A DNA stretch of 64,000 nt. Source: Roseimarinus sp035271585. GTDB lineage: Bacteria > Bacteroidota > Bacteroidia > Bacteroidales > Prolixibacteraceae. The translations under genes were made by a program, and so were the position numbers. The stretch covers positions 1 through 64,000 of the forward strand of contig DATERL010000085.1 in the NCBI GenBank assembly GCA_035271585.1. The letters run 5' to 3'. Under the pieces are notes generated by a model. It saw nothing but the letters and a program-made list of their open reading frames with translations, was not told the DNA's origin and did no database searches. Positions 34,516 through 43,599 of the stretch are shown here, piece after piece (positions within the stretch are counted from its first letter, which is position 1; each line of letters starts with the position of its first letter).

Positions 34516-34748
34516 TTTTTTTACAATGTTACAATAAAAGACGTTTGGGACAAAAAAATCTACATTTCAACTCTTTTTATTGTTTATATGCTGTTACTGA
34601 GCTAAAAACAGATAAAATCACTTTTAAACAACTTAATTTTTCATTAAATTGTCATGTGTCTTTTAGTTGAAAAGAGATTGTTGTACTAAATTAGTCAATC
34701 ATTTTTTTAGTTTTGTGGTGTATAATTAATAGTTGAGAGCATTAATCA
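34516..34748. other. Divergent spacer with a -7 box for the cotransporter gene
   Basis: AT-rich. TAGTTTTG at 34708-34715 matches TAnnTTTG, 33 bp upstream of the cotransporter ATG; the -33 element is not evident. Confidence 0.4.
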
Positions 34749-36470
34749 ATGAGTTATTCCTTTTTTGATCTGCTAAAGTTGTTCGGGTCGTTGACTTTTT
34801 TCCTTTTTGGAATGAAGTTAATGAGCGAATCGCTCCAAAAAGTTGCCGGAGATAAAATGCGTAGCATTCTCGAAGCAATGACATCAAACCGTTTTAAGGG
34901 TGTTTTAACGGGGATTCTAATTACGGCCATCATTCAATCGTCGTCGGCAACAACGGTGATGATTGTAAGTTTTGTTAACGCGGGTCTACTTACCCTAGTA
35001 CAATCGATAGGGGTGATTATGGGAGCCAATATTGGGACTACCGTTACGGCTTGGCTAATTTCCTTGCTAGGTTTTAAAATCGATATCAGTGCTTTTGCAT
35101 TGCCTTTAATTGGGTTAAGCCTTCCGCTCATTTTTTCGAAAGCTTCGAAACGAAGATCAATTGGTGAACTGGTTGTAGGTTTTGCCATGATTTTTATGGG
35201 GCTTTCGTATCTTAATGCTTCGGTACCCGATATAAACAGCAATCCACAAATACTCTCCTTTATTACGCACTACTCGGCTTACGGTTTTTGGTCCATTCTC
35301 TTCTTTTTAGCCGTGGGCACTATACTAACACTCGTTTTACAATCGTCGAGTGCCACCATGGCACTTACACTGGTGATGTGTTACAGCGGATGGATTGGCT
35401 TCGATATGGCCGTAGCCATGGTCTTGGGACAAAATATTGGCACCACCATCACGGCCAATATTGCGGCACTTGTGGCCAATTCAACAGCAAAACAAGCAGC
35501 ACTCGCCCACCTGCTGTTCAACCTGATTGGGGTTACTCTTGCTATAGTATTATTTTACCCATTCGAAAAATTGGTGGTGTTCATTATGAATGTGTTTAAT
35601 CTTGACCTCCCTTATGTAATCGCAGGACAAACCATTCAACAGACCAATGCCGCCATGCCCATAGCATTATCAATTTACCATACGGTGTTCAACATAATCA
35701 ACACCATGATTCTCATCTGGTTTGTTCCTCAAATAGCGAAACTGGTTAAACGCATTATTCCTTCTAAAGATGAGGATGATATTATATTTAAGCTGACCTA
35801 CATTAAAACAGGAATGGTTAACTTTAGCGAGCTATCGGCCTTGCAGGCACGCAAAGAAATCAACGTTTTTATACAACGTACGTGCAAAATGTACGGAATG
35901 ATTAAAGCGATGCTGGTTGAAACCACTGAGAAAAAAATAAACAAAACCTTTTTGCGTGTCGAAAAATACGAAGAAATTGCCGACAGGATGGATGAGGAAA
36001 TTGTTACATTCCTGACCCAAATTGCCCGAAGCGAAATAAGCAAATCGACCGCAGAACAGACTAACGCCATGATTAAACTGGTGAGCCGCATCGAAAGCAT
36101 TAGCGATTCGTGTTATCTTATGGCACAATTTATTAAACAGTCGAAGAGTAGTAAAATGCCTTTCACCGAAGAAATAGAAGCCAACCTGATTCGCCAGTTT
36201 GAAACGATCGACGTGATTTTCAACAAAATAACTTCCTCACTAACCGATAAAACGATGGTTTTGAACATCGAAAACGAACGCAAGTTCCGCGATCAGTTTA
36301 ACGAGCAAATCGATAAGTTAAATATCGAATACCTAAAGGCGATAAAAAAGGGAGTCTACAAATACAAGGTTGGAATTATTTACTGCGATTTGTTCACCGA
36401 GCAAGGTGTTATGGTTGATCACTGCTATCATAGCTTGAAATACATCGACGAAATAATAAAAGCCAAGTAG
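34749..36470 (+). CDS. Na+/phosphate cotransporter family protein with PhoU-like domain
   Basis: A 573-residue membrane protein of the NptA/YjbB type. Two inverted Na_Pi_cotrans repeats each carry the QSSSAT motif (IIQSSSATTVMIVSFVNAG near residue 61 and VLQSSSATMALTLVM near 198), with GANIGTT and GQNIGTT following. The C-terminal 220 residues are helical and PhoU-like (RVEKYEEIADRMDEEIVTFL). It probably moves phosphate with sodium; direction (import or export) is not decided by sequence. Stands alone. Confidence 0.92.
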   Translation: MSYSFFDLLKLFGSLTFFLFGMKLMSESLQKVAGDKMRSILEAMTSNRFKGVLTGILITAIIQSSSATTVMIVSFVNAGLLTLVQSIGVIMGANIGTTVTAWLISLLGFKIDISAFALPLIGLSLPLIFSKASKRRSIGELVVGFAMIFMGLSYLNASVPDINSNPQILSFITHYSAYGFWSILFFLAVGTILTLVLQSSSATMALTLVMCYSGWIGFDMAVAMVLGQNIGTTITANIAALVANSTAKQAALAHLLFNLIGVTLAIVLFYPFEKLVVFIMNVFNLDLPYVIAGQTIQQTNAAMPIALSIYHTVFNIINTMILIWFVPQIAKLVKRIIPSKDEDDIIFKLTYIKTGMVNFSELSALQARKEINVFIQRTCKMYGMIKAMLVETTEKKINKTFLRVEKYEEIADRMDEEIVTFLTQIARSEISKSTAEQTNAMIKLVSRIESISDSCYLMAQFIKQSKSSKMPFTEEIEANLIRQFETIDVIFNKITSSLTDKTMVLNIENERKFRDQFNEQIDKLNIEYLKAIKKGVYKYKVGIIYCDLFTEQGVMVDHCYHSLKYIDEIIKAK

Positions 36471-36552
36471 TTAATGAACCAGAGGATTACAACGCTTTGT
36501 TATATCCAAAATCAGTTTCGATTGATGTGATACATTAAAAGAATACTTGTTT

Positions 36553-36963
36553 CTACAACGATTGTTCGTCGGTAATATTTCCTAGAATATCGAATGTTAT
36601 CATGAATCGATTGAGGTTCAAATCACGATAAATAATTTCGTAAGCAATAAGGTTACCTTGGTTAATCATGACAACATTCATTATTTCGCCTTTTGCACTT
36701 ATTCGGTTTTTTATGGTTTGGGGCAAGTAACTCTCCGAAAGAAACATTTTGTGAGTAAGTAAAACCGCTTCCTTATTAAAGCTGGCAATGCATTCAACTT
36801 TATCTTTGTAAAAGATAACTTCATAATTTGTGCCCAGCAAAGTCCATTCAACATTTATTACATCGGAGAAAAGCTCATTAAAAGTACTCAGTACATTTTC
36901 GGGAGGGAGAAAAGCCGGTTTCCGAAATATTTTTGAAAAAAGATTGATGTTAATTGTATTCAT
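36553..36963 (-). CDS. Small protein, possible PepSY-like fold
   Basis: A 136-residue protein with alternating beta segments (VEWTLLGTNYEVIFYKDKVECIASF...), weakly resembling Bacteroidota PepSY-like/DUF2874 proteins, which usually have a signal peptide; none is clear here. The ATG at 36963 gives MNTININLFSKIF; a TTG three codons before is less likely. It follows the ECF sigma gene by 90 bp in the same direction and might be its co-regulated partner, but no anti-sigma features are present. Confidence 0.55.
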   Translation of the reverse strand: MNTININLFSKIFRKPAFLPPENVLSTFNELFSDVINVEWTLLGTNYEVIFYKDKVECIASFNKEAVLLTHKMFLSESYLPQTIKNRISAKGEIMNVVMINQGNLIAYEIIYRDLNLNRFMITFDILGNITDEQSL

Positions 36964-37053
36964 TATTTGCAATAATTTGAACGGTTTTATCTTTTTATTG
37001 TTTTTTGTTTATCTAAACACAGATTAAGACGAGGATTTAGAGAATTGTAACAA

Positions 37054-37629
37054 CTAAGCATCACTTTTAAAAAATTTATCTTTATAAAGGAACAAAACCC
37101 TAGCACGGGCACGTTTTAACCTCATTTTAGCAGCATCTTCGCTTACTCTTAACGATTGTGCAATGTCTCTTATTGATAAACTGTCTTGGTATTTCATTAA
37201 TAAGAGTGCCTTTTCTTCGGGATGAATCAACTCAAATATCTCCATTACTTTATCGAAATCGATTCTATCCAAATCTTCTTCCGATTCATCAATAATTTCG
37301 GGTAACTCATTGGTTTTATTCCACTCGGGGTAGTGAAGTTTCTTTTTCAATCTTAGGTAATCGATACAATGATTGTAGGTTAGGGAATACAACCACGACG
37401 AAAAAGAAGACCGATGTTGGAATGTGTGCAATTTTTCGTAGGTCTTAGAAAAAACATCTTCGGCAAGCTCTTTCGAAAGCTGAGGGTTTTTAACCAAACT
37501 ATAGCACTTAACAAGTACTTTTGAATAATATCTTTTATAAAGAACATCGAAAAAATGTGTTTGTTGTCCATCGATTATAAGAGCAATTAACTCTGTGTCG
37601 GTTAAAATATTAGTATTCATTTTATCCAT
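37054..37629 (-). CDS. ECF-type RNA polymerase sigma factor
   Basis: A 191-residue sigma-70 family ECF protein. Region 2 spans FFDVLYKRYYSKVL to FSSWLYSLTYNHCIDYLR; region 4 is IHPEEKALLLMKYQDSLSIRDIAQSLRVSEDAAKMRLKRAR with a clear helix-turn-helix. An acidic linker (EIIDESEEDLDRIDF) separates them. The start is probably ATG 37629 (MDKMNTN) or 37620; a TTG at 37662 opens a longer frame. There is no anti-sigma gene nearby. It is divergent from the lysine-ended lipoprotein gene, which is a candidate target. Confidence 0.93.
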   Translation of the reverse strand: MDKMNTNILTDTELIALIIDGQQTHFFDVLYKRYYSKVLVKCYSLVKNPQLSKELAEDVFSKTYEKLHTFQHRSSFSSWLYSLTYNHCIDYLRLKKKLHYPEWNKTNELPEIIDESEEDLDRIDFDKVMEIFELIHPEEKALLLMKYQDSLSIRDIAQSLRVSEDAAKMRLKRARARVLFLYKDKFFKSDA

Positions 37630-37821
37630 CAAGCCATTATTTTCGACAAAACATTGAGACAATATACTGCCATGTAATTTATTTTGCTAAAGTACAAAAT
37701 AATTATTCAGCTTGTTGTTACTTTAAATGAAGTGTGCGTCTAAATAGCAGAGCATAAAGAAATAAATGCTTAATAAATAAAAAAGACGTTTTACGGCTAT
37801 TAAAAATTAAATTTTAAAACA

Positions 37822-38427
37822 ATGAAAAACAGATCATTAAAACTTGTTACAGTAATGGCAATTGCCTTACTCATTTTTTCGGGGTGCGCTAAAGTACCTC
37901 AAATGGAAATCGATAATGCAAAAGCTGCAATTGAAGCAGTTCGCGCTTCAGGAGTAGAAGTTTATGTGGCCGATGCTTTTGGCGCACTAAACGATTCGAT
38001 GAATGTTGCCCTTGAGTCGATTACGGCAAAAAACTCGAAGATGTTCAAAAACTTCAAAAATGAAACAGCTCAGTTGGTAGCCGTTGTGTCACAAGCTGCT
38101 GCAGTTCAAGCTGCGGGCGATGAAAAAATCAGCCAACTCAAAGCTGAGATCGAAAAAATAGTAGGTGCTATCACCACAAAAATCGAGGAATCGAAAAACT
38201 TGGTTTTGCAAGCACCAAAAGGCAAAGAAGGAAATACTGCATTGATGGCCATCAAAGCCGACATTGCTTCGGTTGAAACTTCGCTTGACGAATTGAAAAC
38301 CGTAGTTGGAACTGAAAACTACATACAATCACTTAACAAAATCAAGGCAGTTGACACTCAGATTTCTAGCATTAAATCGGAATTGGAAACGGTGATCGAA
38401 AAGTTTAAGTCGAAAACAAAAAAATAG
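37822..38427 (+). CDS. Helical lipoprotein ending in Lys-Lys (Lpp-like candidate)
   Basis: A 201-residue lipoprotein: signal peptide with lipobox FSGC (Cys22), then almost entirely alpha-helical coiled-coil sequence (AKAAIEAVRASGVEVYVADAFGA..., ISQLKAEIEKIVGAI..., ISSIKSELETVIEKFKS), ending KSKTKK. The first part resembles DUF4398 sequences. No acidic surface-export signal follows the Cys, so it should face the periplasm. Two YkuD-domain genes follow. A helical lipoprotein with C-terminal lysine beside L,D-transpeptidases recalls Braun's lipoprotein; this role is inferred. A terminator separates it from the next gene. Confidence 0.75.
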   Translation: MKNRSLKLVTVMAIALLIFSGCAKVPQMEIDNAKAAIEAVRASGVEVYVADAFGALNDSMNVALESITAKNSKMFKNFKNETAQLVAVVSQAAAVQAAGDEKISQLKAEIEKIVGAITTKIEESKNLVLQAPKGKEGNTALMAIKADIASVETSLDELKTVVGTENYIQSLNKIKAVDTQISSIKSELETVIEKFKSKTKK

Positions 38428-38458
38428 GATTGTACAATATTTCTCTTAATTTATAAAG

Positions 38459-38495
38459 GTATGCCCCACAATTATTGGGGCATGCTTATTTTTTT
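38459..38495 (+). terminator. Terminator between the lipoprotein and the first YkuD gene
   Basis: ATGCCCCA/TGGGGCAT stem with AT-rich loop, followed by TTATTTTTTT. Confidence 0.88.
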
Positions 38496-38513
38496 ACCCC
38501 TTATTGTTGGAAA

Positions 38514-39620
38514 ATGAAGCAAGTGTTTCGATGGATTATTTTTTTGTTTTCGTTATTTATTATTATTGGGATTTTAATTTGTTGCTTTTATGAAAGAGAT
38601 AAACCCCCTGTTACTGAAATTAAAAAGGCGCGCGATTTAATTACTTTAGCGCGCAGTGCAGGTGCCGATAAATTTGCTTCTACAATTTATATAAATGCGG
38701 TTTCGGCATACGACTCAGCTATGCACTGCTGGAATATAGAAAATGAAAAGCTCGCTTTTTTTCGAAATCATGACAAAACTCGCGAATGGGCACTTGAAGC
38801 TAATGGATTGGCCGAAAACGCGACCAAGCAGAGCAAGGATAATTCTGCACGAATAAAAAGTAAGTTGTCGGTTCATTTTCAGGAAACTGAAAAAAACATG
38901 AAACGATACCAAAATAAATTCAGTAATATTCCTCAACCCGAATCTGTAAGGCAAATTTTCCGAAAGGGTGAAATTCAATTTAACGAGGCACATTTGGCTT
39001 ACGAAAAAGGAGATTTCAACTTGGCCAGTTCTAAACTAAATGATGCTACTCAGAATATAAACAAAGCACACAACTTTTTATTAAACCATGTGCACAATTA
39101 TTTTCAAGCTTATGAAAACTGGAAAGCATGGGTTGACGAATCGATCGCTTTATCAAAAAAACAGAAGAAGAGTTGTATTGTTATTGATAAGTTTGGACAT
39201 GAATGCTTTTTATATCAAAATGGACAATTAAAAGCCACTTTCGAAGCCGATTTAGGTAAAAACTGGATTGGAAATAAAATGTTTCAGGACGACCACACTA
39301 CCCCTGAAGGAAAATACAAGATTATTGAAAAAAAGCAAAATGGAAAAACCCGCTATCACAAAGCACTATTAATAAATTATCCAAATCAGGAAGATATTAT
39401 TCGTTTTGAAAAGAATAAAAAAAATGGAACAATATCTGCCCGGAAGAAAATAGGTGGACTGATTGAAATTCATGGACAAGGCGGACAGGGAGCCGATTGG
39501 ACGCAGGGATGTGTCGCACTATCAGACAACGACATGGATCGTTTGTTTGCTCTTGTTGAAAAAGGTACACCTGTAATTATTGTTGGTTCGACCCGAACGG
39601 TTGAGGAAATCCTAAAATAA
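38514..39620 (+). CDS. YkuD-domain protein with DUF4398-like N-terminus (YafK-type?)
   Basis: A 368-residue membrane-anchored periplasmic protein: one N-terminal membrane helix (residues about 6-28), a helical DUF4398-like region (about 35-220), and a C-terminal YkuD catalytic domain with His320 (IHGQGG) and Cys333 in DWTQGCVALSD. The GCxAL variant, without the Arg of the canonical SHGCIR motif, resembles YafK/ErfK-like subgroups; E. coli YafK (DpaA) releases Lpp from peptidoglycan. Whether this enzyme links or releases is not known. ATG 38514 is chosen because it begins the membrane helix. It is followed 12 bp later by a second YkuD gene. Confidence 0.85.
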   Translation: MKQVFRWIIFLFSLFIIIGILICCFYERDKPPVTEIKKARDLITLARSAGADKFASTIYINAVSAYDSAMHCWNIENEKLAFFRNHDKTREWALEANGLAENATKQSKDNSARIKSKLSVHFQETEKNMKRYQNKFSNIPQPESVRQIFRKGEIQFNEAHLAYEKGDFNLASSKLNDATQNINKAHNFLLNHVHNYFQAYENWKAWVDESIALSKKQKKSCIVIDKFGHECFLYQNGQLKATFEADLGKNWIGNKMFQDDHTTPEGKYKIIEKKQNGKTRYHKALLINYPNQEDIIRFEKNKKNGTISARKKIGGLIEIHGQGGQGADWTQGCVALSDNDMDRLFALVEKGTPVIIVGSTRTVEEILK

Positions 39621-39632
39621 TTGCAATATAAG

Positions 39633-40325
39633 ATGATGAAATTCAACTTTAAAAATTTGCTTACGAAAACTGGTATTGCCAAGCTTAAATGGCCAATAAT
39701 AATTACATGTTTATTATTGATCATATTTACAATTCCAGGACGCCTTCAGAACGGTTTCACCCATTTGGTGAACAACTTACAGTTTCACATGGTAAAGGCC
39801 GACAGTACAATAATTGCAACAGAAACCGACAAGCTAAACAAAAGCATTGCTAAGCTCAATAAAAACCTAGATACCTACATTCCTAAAAAACATTACCTGA
39901 TTGTGAACAGTACCGATAATGAATTTATGCTTTACAAAGGTACAGAGATGATTAGAAAAGGAACATGCTCAACCGGGAGTTACATGTTGCTCGAAAAAAA
40001 CGAAAAAGAACGATGGCTGTTTAAAACCCCAAAGGGCGAGTTTAGCATCAGAAATAAAACAACAGACCCTGTTTGGAAAAGGCCCGACTGGGCTTTTGTT
40101 GAAGAAGGATTGCCGATACCTTCACCCAATCACCCTTCGCGTTTTGAATATGGCGTATTGGGCGATTATGCACTTTATTTGGGAGACGGCTACATGATAC
40201 ATGGAACGCTATGGCAGCGCTATCTTGGACTTCCGGTAACACATGGTTGTATTCGAATGAATGATGAAGACCTGCGTGTTGTTTACCAAAATATGTCAAT
40301 CGGTTCAAAAGTTTTTATTTATTAG
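39633..40325 (+). CDS. L,D-transpeptidase (YkuD domain)
   Basis: A 230-residue exported protein with an N-terminal membrane helix (residues about 20-38) and a YkuD domain whose catalytic motif is canonical: His190 in MIHGTLW, then VTHGCIRMNDEDL with nucleophile Cys206. L,D-transpeptidases make 3-3 peptidoglycan crosslinks or attach proteins to diaminopimelate through lysine. ATG codons at 39633 and 39636 are both possible; an earlier TTG is unlikely. It is followed 10 bp later by an unknown exported protein. Confidence 0.92.
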   Translation: MMKFNFKNLLTKTGIAKLKWPIIITCLLLIIFTIPGRLQNGFTHLVNNLQFHMVKADSTIIATETDKLNKSIAKLNKNLDTYIPKKHYLIVNSTDNEFMLYKGTEMIRKGTCSTGSYMLLEKNEKERWLFKTPKGEFSIRNKTTDPVWKRPDWAFVEEGLPIPSPNHPSRFEYGVLGDYALYLGDGYMIHGTLWQRYLGLPVTHGCIRMNDEDLRVVYQNMSIGSKVFIY

Positions 40326-40335
40326 TGTTTTAATA

Positions 40336-41109
40336 ATGAGAAACAAAATCAAATACTTTCTATGGTCATTGTTAGCTCTAATAGCAGCTAGCGGCCTATT
40401 CTTTTCGGTATCATCACCCCTAAGGTATCGAAATCAGATTCATAAAATAACCCTATCTGATAGCTTATTGATAAGTAACTTTTCACCCGTATTTTATAAC
40501 GCTTTATTAAAACCGTTAATAAAAGAACAAGCCTACAAACAAGCTTTGTTGCAAATGGCCGGACTTGACTCAATAGGGCTTTCAATTGACCTGAGCGACA
40601 GTACGGCAAAGCTTACCTTGAAAGGGGTTGAAATTCACAGTTCGGCAATTAGCGACTTCTCGATTGATCCGGTATTAAAAGGAATACGCTTAAACGATTA
40701 TCAGAAAATATTCTCAAAACCATTGACGAAAGTTGGCTTTTATTCTTCGCTGATGAAAGATCCAATCGTTGTGAAAAAAGCGCCAAAAACACCTGAAGAA
40801 GCCCTCGCCATGGCAACGCTCCCCGACAGTATTCCGACTGAACCGGCTTACTTTTGGCTTGAATTGGATTATGGCATTCGCTTGATTATTGTACAGGATC
40901 AATGGAATGGTCAAAAAGAGAATCAAATGAAAAGAAAATATATTGGAGACCTTCGAAAACTGAAACGGAAAAACTTCATCAAATCATTTTTAAAACCTGC
41001 TCAAGTTAGCTACACACCTACAATAGTAATTAAAACTAAGGCCACCGAGGTAAGGGCAATTTATAGGGCTTTACCTCATAATGCAAAAGTAGTTACCAGG
41101 TTACCGTAA
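40336..41109 (+). CDS. Single-pass exported protein of unknown function in the YkuD cluster
   Basis: A 257-residue protein with an N-terminal membrane helix (MRNKIKYFLWSLLALIAASG...) and a soluble mixed alpha/beta remainder rich in Lys/Ser, without recognisable domains or catalytic motifs. It starts 10 bp after the L,D-transpeptidase, so it is almost certainly in the same operon and should act in the envelope. ATG 40336 is chosen because a longer frame overlaps the preceding gene and has no signal. Confidence 0.75.
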   Translation: MRNKIKYFLWSLLALIAASGLFFSVSSPLRYRNQIHKITLSDSLLISNFSPVFYNALLKPLIKEQAYKQALLQMAGLDSIGLSIDLSDSTAKLTLKGVEIHSSAISDFSIDPVLKGIRLNDYQKIFSKPLTKVGFYSSLMKDPIVVKKAPKTPEEALAMATLPDSIPTEPAYFWLELDYGIRLIIVQDQWNGQKENQMKRKYIGDLRKLKRKNFIKSFLKPAQVSYTPTIVIKTKATEVRAIYRALPHNAKVVTRLP

Positions 41110-41224
41110 AAAATGTGCCCAAAAAACCACCAATTTCAACTTTATGTTGTAAGTGAATTAAAGGTATTAATTAATTATCAGAATTAAAAAATAGCAATAT
41201 CTGGCTTGCCTAACTTGCTTCATT

Positions 41225-42481
41225 TTATTCAAACGAAATGGCTTCAATTGGAGTAATCTTCGAAATAAACATCGAAGGGAGAATAATCATGAGAACAATC
41301 GAAACCAATGTGGCGAGGTTTAGCAGCACAATGTAAAAGAAGTTAAGAAAGATGGGCACCATATCGATATAGTACGATTCGGGGTCAAGTTTAATAACTC
41401 CCGTAAAATGTTGCAACAGGCACAATCCAATACCAACAAGGTTTCCCCAAAAAAGCCCACGCGTGGTGAGCAGTACGCTGAGGTACATAAATACTTTACG
41501 GATGCTGTAATTTGAATATCCCAATGCTTTCAAAATGCCAATCATGCGGGTACGTTCAACAATAATGATGAGCAAACCCGAGATCATATTTATGCCGGCC
41601 ACGCCAATCATCAAAAACAGTAAAACCCACACATTCAGATCCAATACTTCGAGCCAATCGAACAACATCGGATATTTGCGATCAATGCTATACACCTTGA
41701 GCATTGATTGCTCCGACGCATTATTCAGCGTTACTTCACGCAAGCGACTAAAAACCGGTTCAAGTTGTTCAAAATCGTCAATATAAATTTCGTAGCCCGA
41801 GATCTCGGTGTTATGCCAAGCATTTAGCAATTGCACTTGTTGTAAATCACCCAATACATAAAGCTCATCGAACTCATTCATGCTGGTGCGGTAAATACCA
41901 CTTATTGAAAATCGACGATTACGAGGACCACTTTCACCTTCGTTAAAAAAATAACAGTACAGGTAATCCCCAATTGTAAGTTGAAGTAGCTGCGAAACTT
42001 TCTCCGAAATAATAACGTCGTTGCTGCGTGCAGTTGCCGAAAGTTGGGGCAAAACCCCTTCAATCAGATTTTTTTCAAAAAAACGCCAATCGTAGCCGGT
42101 GCAAACTCCTTTCAAAACCATGCCATGAATCTCGGTGTCGGTTTTAATGATACCAGGTTTAGTTGCATATTGCTGAATATGTTTCACATGCTCAACCTGC
42201 AGGTATTTTTCAATTAAAAACGAATCAATTTTAATCGGTGTCGTTTCGAACGAGAGGTTAGAATCGTAGTTTACAACCTGATAATGAGCACCAAACCCGA
42301 TAGCTTTTTCGCGAATTTCTTTTTTGAACCCAAGCAATATGGCTACCGAAATAATCATTACAGCCAATCCCAGCGAAATACTGCCAACAGCAATTGAAAC
42401 AATTTTACTGGCAATACCCTTTTCTTTATCTGTTTTCTTTTGAGAAAAGACCTTGCGTGCTATGAATAATTCTACATTCAA
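41225..42481 (-). CDS. FtsX/LolE-type ABC transporter permease
   Basis: A 418-residue permease with the MacB/FtsX layout: N-terminal helix (residues about 27-50, IVSIAVGSISLGLAVMIISV), a large periplasmic domain (about 55-265), and three C-terminal helices (VLLFLMIGVAGINMISGLLI, then MIGILKALGYSNYSIRKVF). It begins with FIARKVFSQKK, as LolC/LolE do. Such proteins extract lipoproteins for the outer membrane; the ATPase is not adjacent. The next gene is 5 bp upstream of it on the same strand. Confidence 0.88.
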   Translation of the reverse strand: MNVELFIARKVFSQKKTDKEKGIASKIVSIAVGSISLGLAVMIISVAILLGFKKEIREKAIGFGAHYQVVNYDSNLSFETTPIKIDSFLIEKYLQVEHVKHIQQYATKPGIIKTDTEIHGMVLKGVCTGYDWRFFEKNLIEGVLPQLSATARSNDVIISEKVSQLLQLTIGDYLYCYFFNEGESGPRNRRFSISGIYRTSMNEFDELYVLGDLQQVQLLNAWHNTEISGYEIYIDDFEQLEPVFSRLREVTLNNASEQSMLKVYSIDRKYPMLFDWLEVLDLNVWVLLFLMIGVAGINMISGLLIIIVERTRMIGILKALGYSNYSIRKVFMYLSVLLTTRGLFWGNLVGIGLCLLQHFTGVIKLDPESYYIDMVPIFLNFFYIVLLNLATLVSIVLMIILPSMFISKITPIEAISFE

Positions 42482-42486
42482 GAGCT

Positions 42487-43482
42487 TTATTTTTTTGGAT
42501 GATATCCTTTATTTACAAATGGTACAACAATAAAGCAAATAGCACCACAAACCAAAATAAGCAAATTGGTGGTGGAATGTGCTAACAAGGCAAATATTTT
42601 ACCATCGACACTTTCAATACCATACATGTTTAATGCTTTCTCGGCCATAAAGTGCCAGGCTCCAATGCCTCCTTGCACAGGTGCTACCATGGCCATACTG
42701 GTAAATACAAAAGTTGTTAAAGCCGAAATAATATCGAGGTGACGGGTAGCGTCGAGGCTTAAAATGTACATGTAAAGCATCATAAAATACATCAGCCAAA
42801 TAAAAATGGTATGGCCAATGTAGGCTTTGTACCTGCGCATGGCTAAAATCGATTTTATTCCATGGGTGAAACCAATAAACATTTCTTCGATCTTATTTTT
42901 TTTACCTTTTCGATTCGATAAGTACAGGTATACAAAAATCCCCGATAAAAGCAGCACCAGCGATACCCACAAAATAGGCGAATGAAAAACATTAGACAGG
43001 TTTTTGCTTACTTGCGGATATTGTTTAATAAACCCAATTATTTTATCGAACTCGAGCAACAATACCACCATGATAATTACCAAAAGCATCAATACATCAA
43101 CAATTCGCTCTGTAACTACGGTACCCAATAGCTTCGAGAAGCTGATTTTTTCGTATTTCGACATTAAACCGCAACGCACAAACTCGCCTGCACGGGGCAA
43201 AAGCAAATTCATAAAATACGAAACCATAACAGCAATGAAAGCGTTTGAAGTGCGGGGATGCTCATCCAGTGGTTCAAGCGCAATTTTCCAGCGCAAGGTG
43301 CGGCTTAAATGACTTAGTAATCCCAAAATTAAAGCAATTACGATCCAAAAATAATTAACATCGTTAACCAGTGTATGCCATATTCTTGTGAAATCTTGAT
43401 CGCGGTAAACCAGCCAAAACAAGATTACTCCAAGTAAAGTAAAGACTAAATATTTTAAAGTATTAAGAATCTTTTTTTTCAA
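42487..43482 (-). CDS. Lysylphosphatidylglycerol-synthase-type/AglD-like membrane protein
   Basis: A 331-residue protein with about eight membrane helices of the LPG_synthase_TM (UPF0104) family. Landmarks are LLSHLSRTLRWKIALEPL, YFMNLLLPRAGEFVRCGLMSKYE, and the C-terminal APVQGGIGAWHFMAEKAL. Family members include flippase parts of MprF and the glycosyltransferase accessory AglD; the substrate is unknown. No ATG is available near the start; TTG 43482 (M-KKKILNTLKY) fits a leader starting from the promoter at 43525-43553, whereas a TTG at 43527 lies inside the promoter box. Confidence 0.87.
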   Translation of the reverse strand: MKKKILNTLKYLVFTLLGVILFWLVYRDQDFTRIWHTLVNDVNYFWIVIALILGLLSHLSRTLRWKIALEPLDEHPRTSNAFIAVMVSYFMNLLLPRAGEFVRCGLMSKYEKISFSKLLGTVVTERIVDVLMLLVIIMVVLLLEFDKIIGFIKQYPQVSKNLSNVFHSPILWVSLVLLLSGIFVYLYLSNRKGKKNKIEEMFIGFTHGIKSILAMRRYKAYIGHTIFIWLMYFMMLYMYILSLDATRHLDIISALTTFVFTSMAMVAPVQGGIGAWHFMAEKALNMYGIESVDGKIFALLAHSTTNLLILVCGAICFIVVPFVNKGYHPKK

Positions 43483-43524
43483 AACAGCCGAGATTATAAG
43501 ATGCTTTACTAATTTTGCAAAACA

Positions 43525-43553
43525 CAAAAATACAATTAAGTTTCATTATACAA
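43525..43553 (-). promoter_or_regulatory. Promoter of the membrane-protein/permease pair
   Basis: On the minus strand TATTTTTG (43525-43532) is an exact -7 box and TTG (43551-43553) lies 18 bp upstream, close to the expected 19-21. The predicted transcript starts near 43518. Confidence 0.55.
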
Positions 43554-43599
43554 TAAAGAACTTTTAATCATTAATTTGAAATGAGCGACCCCGACCCTT

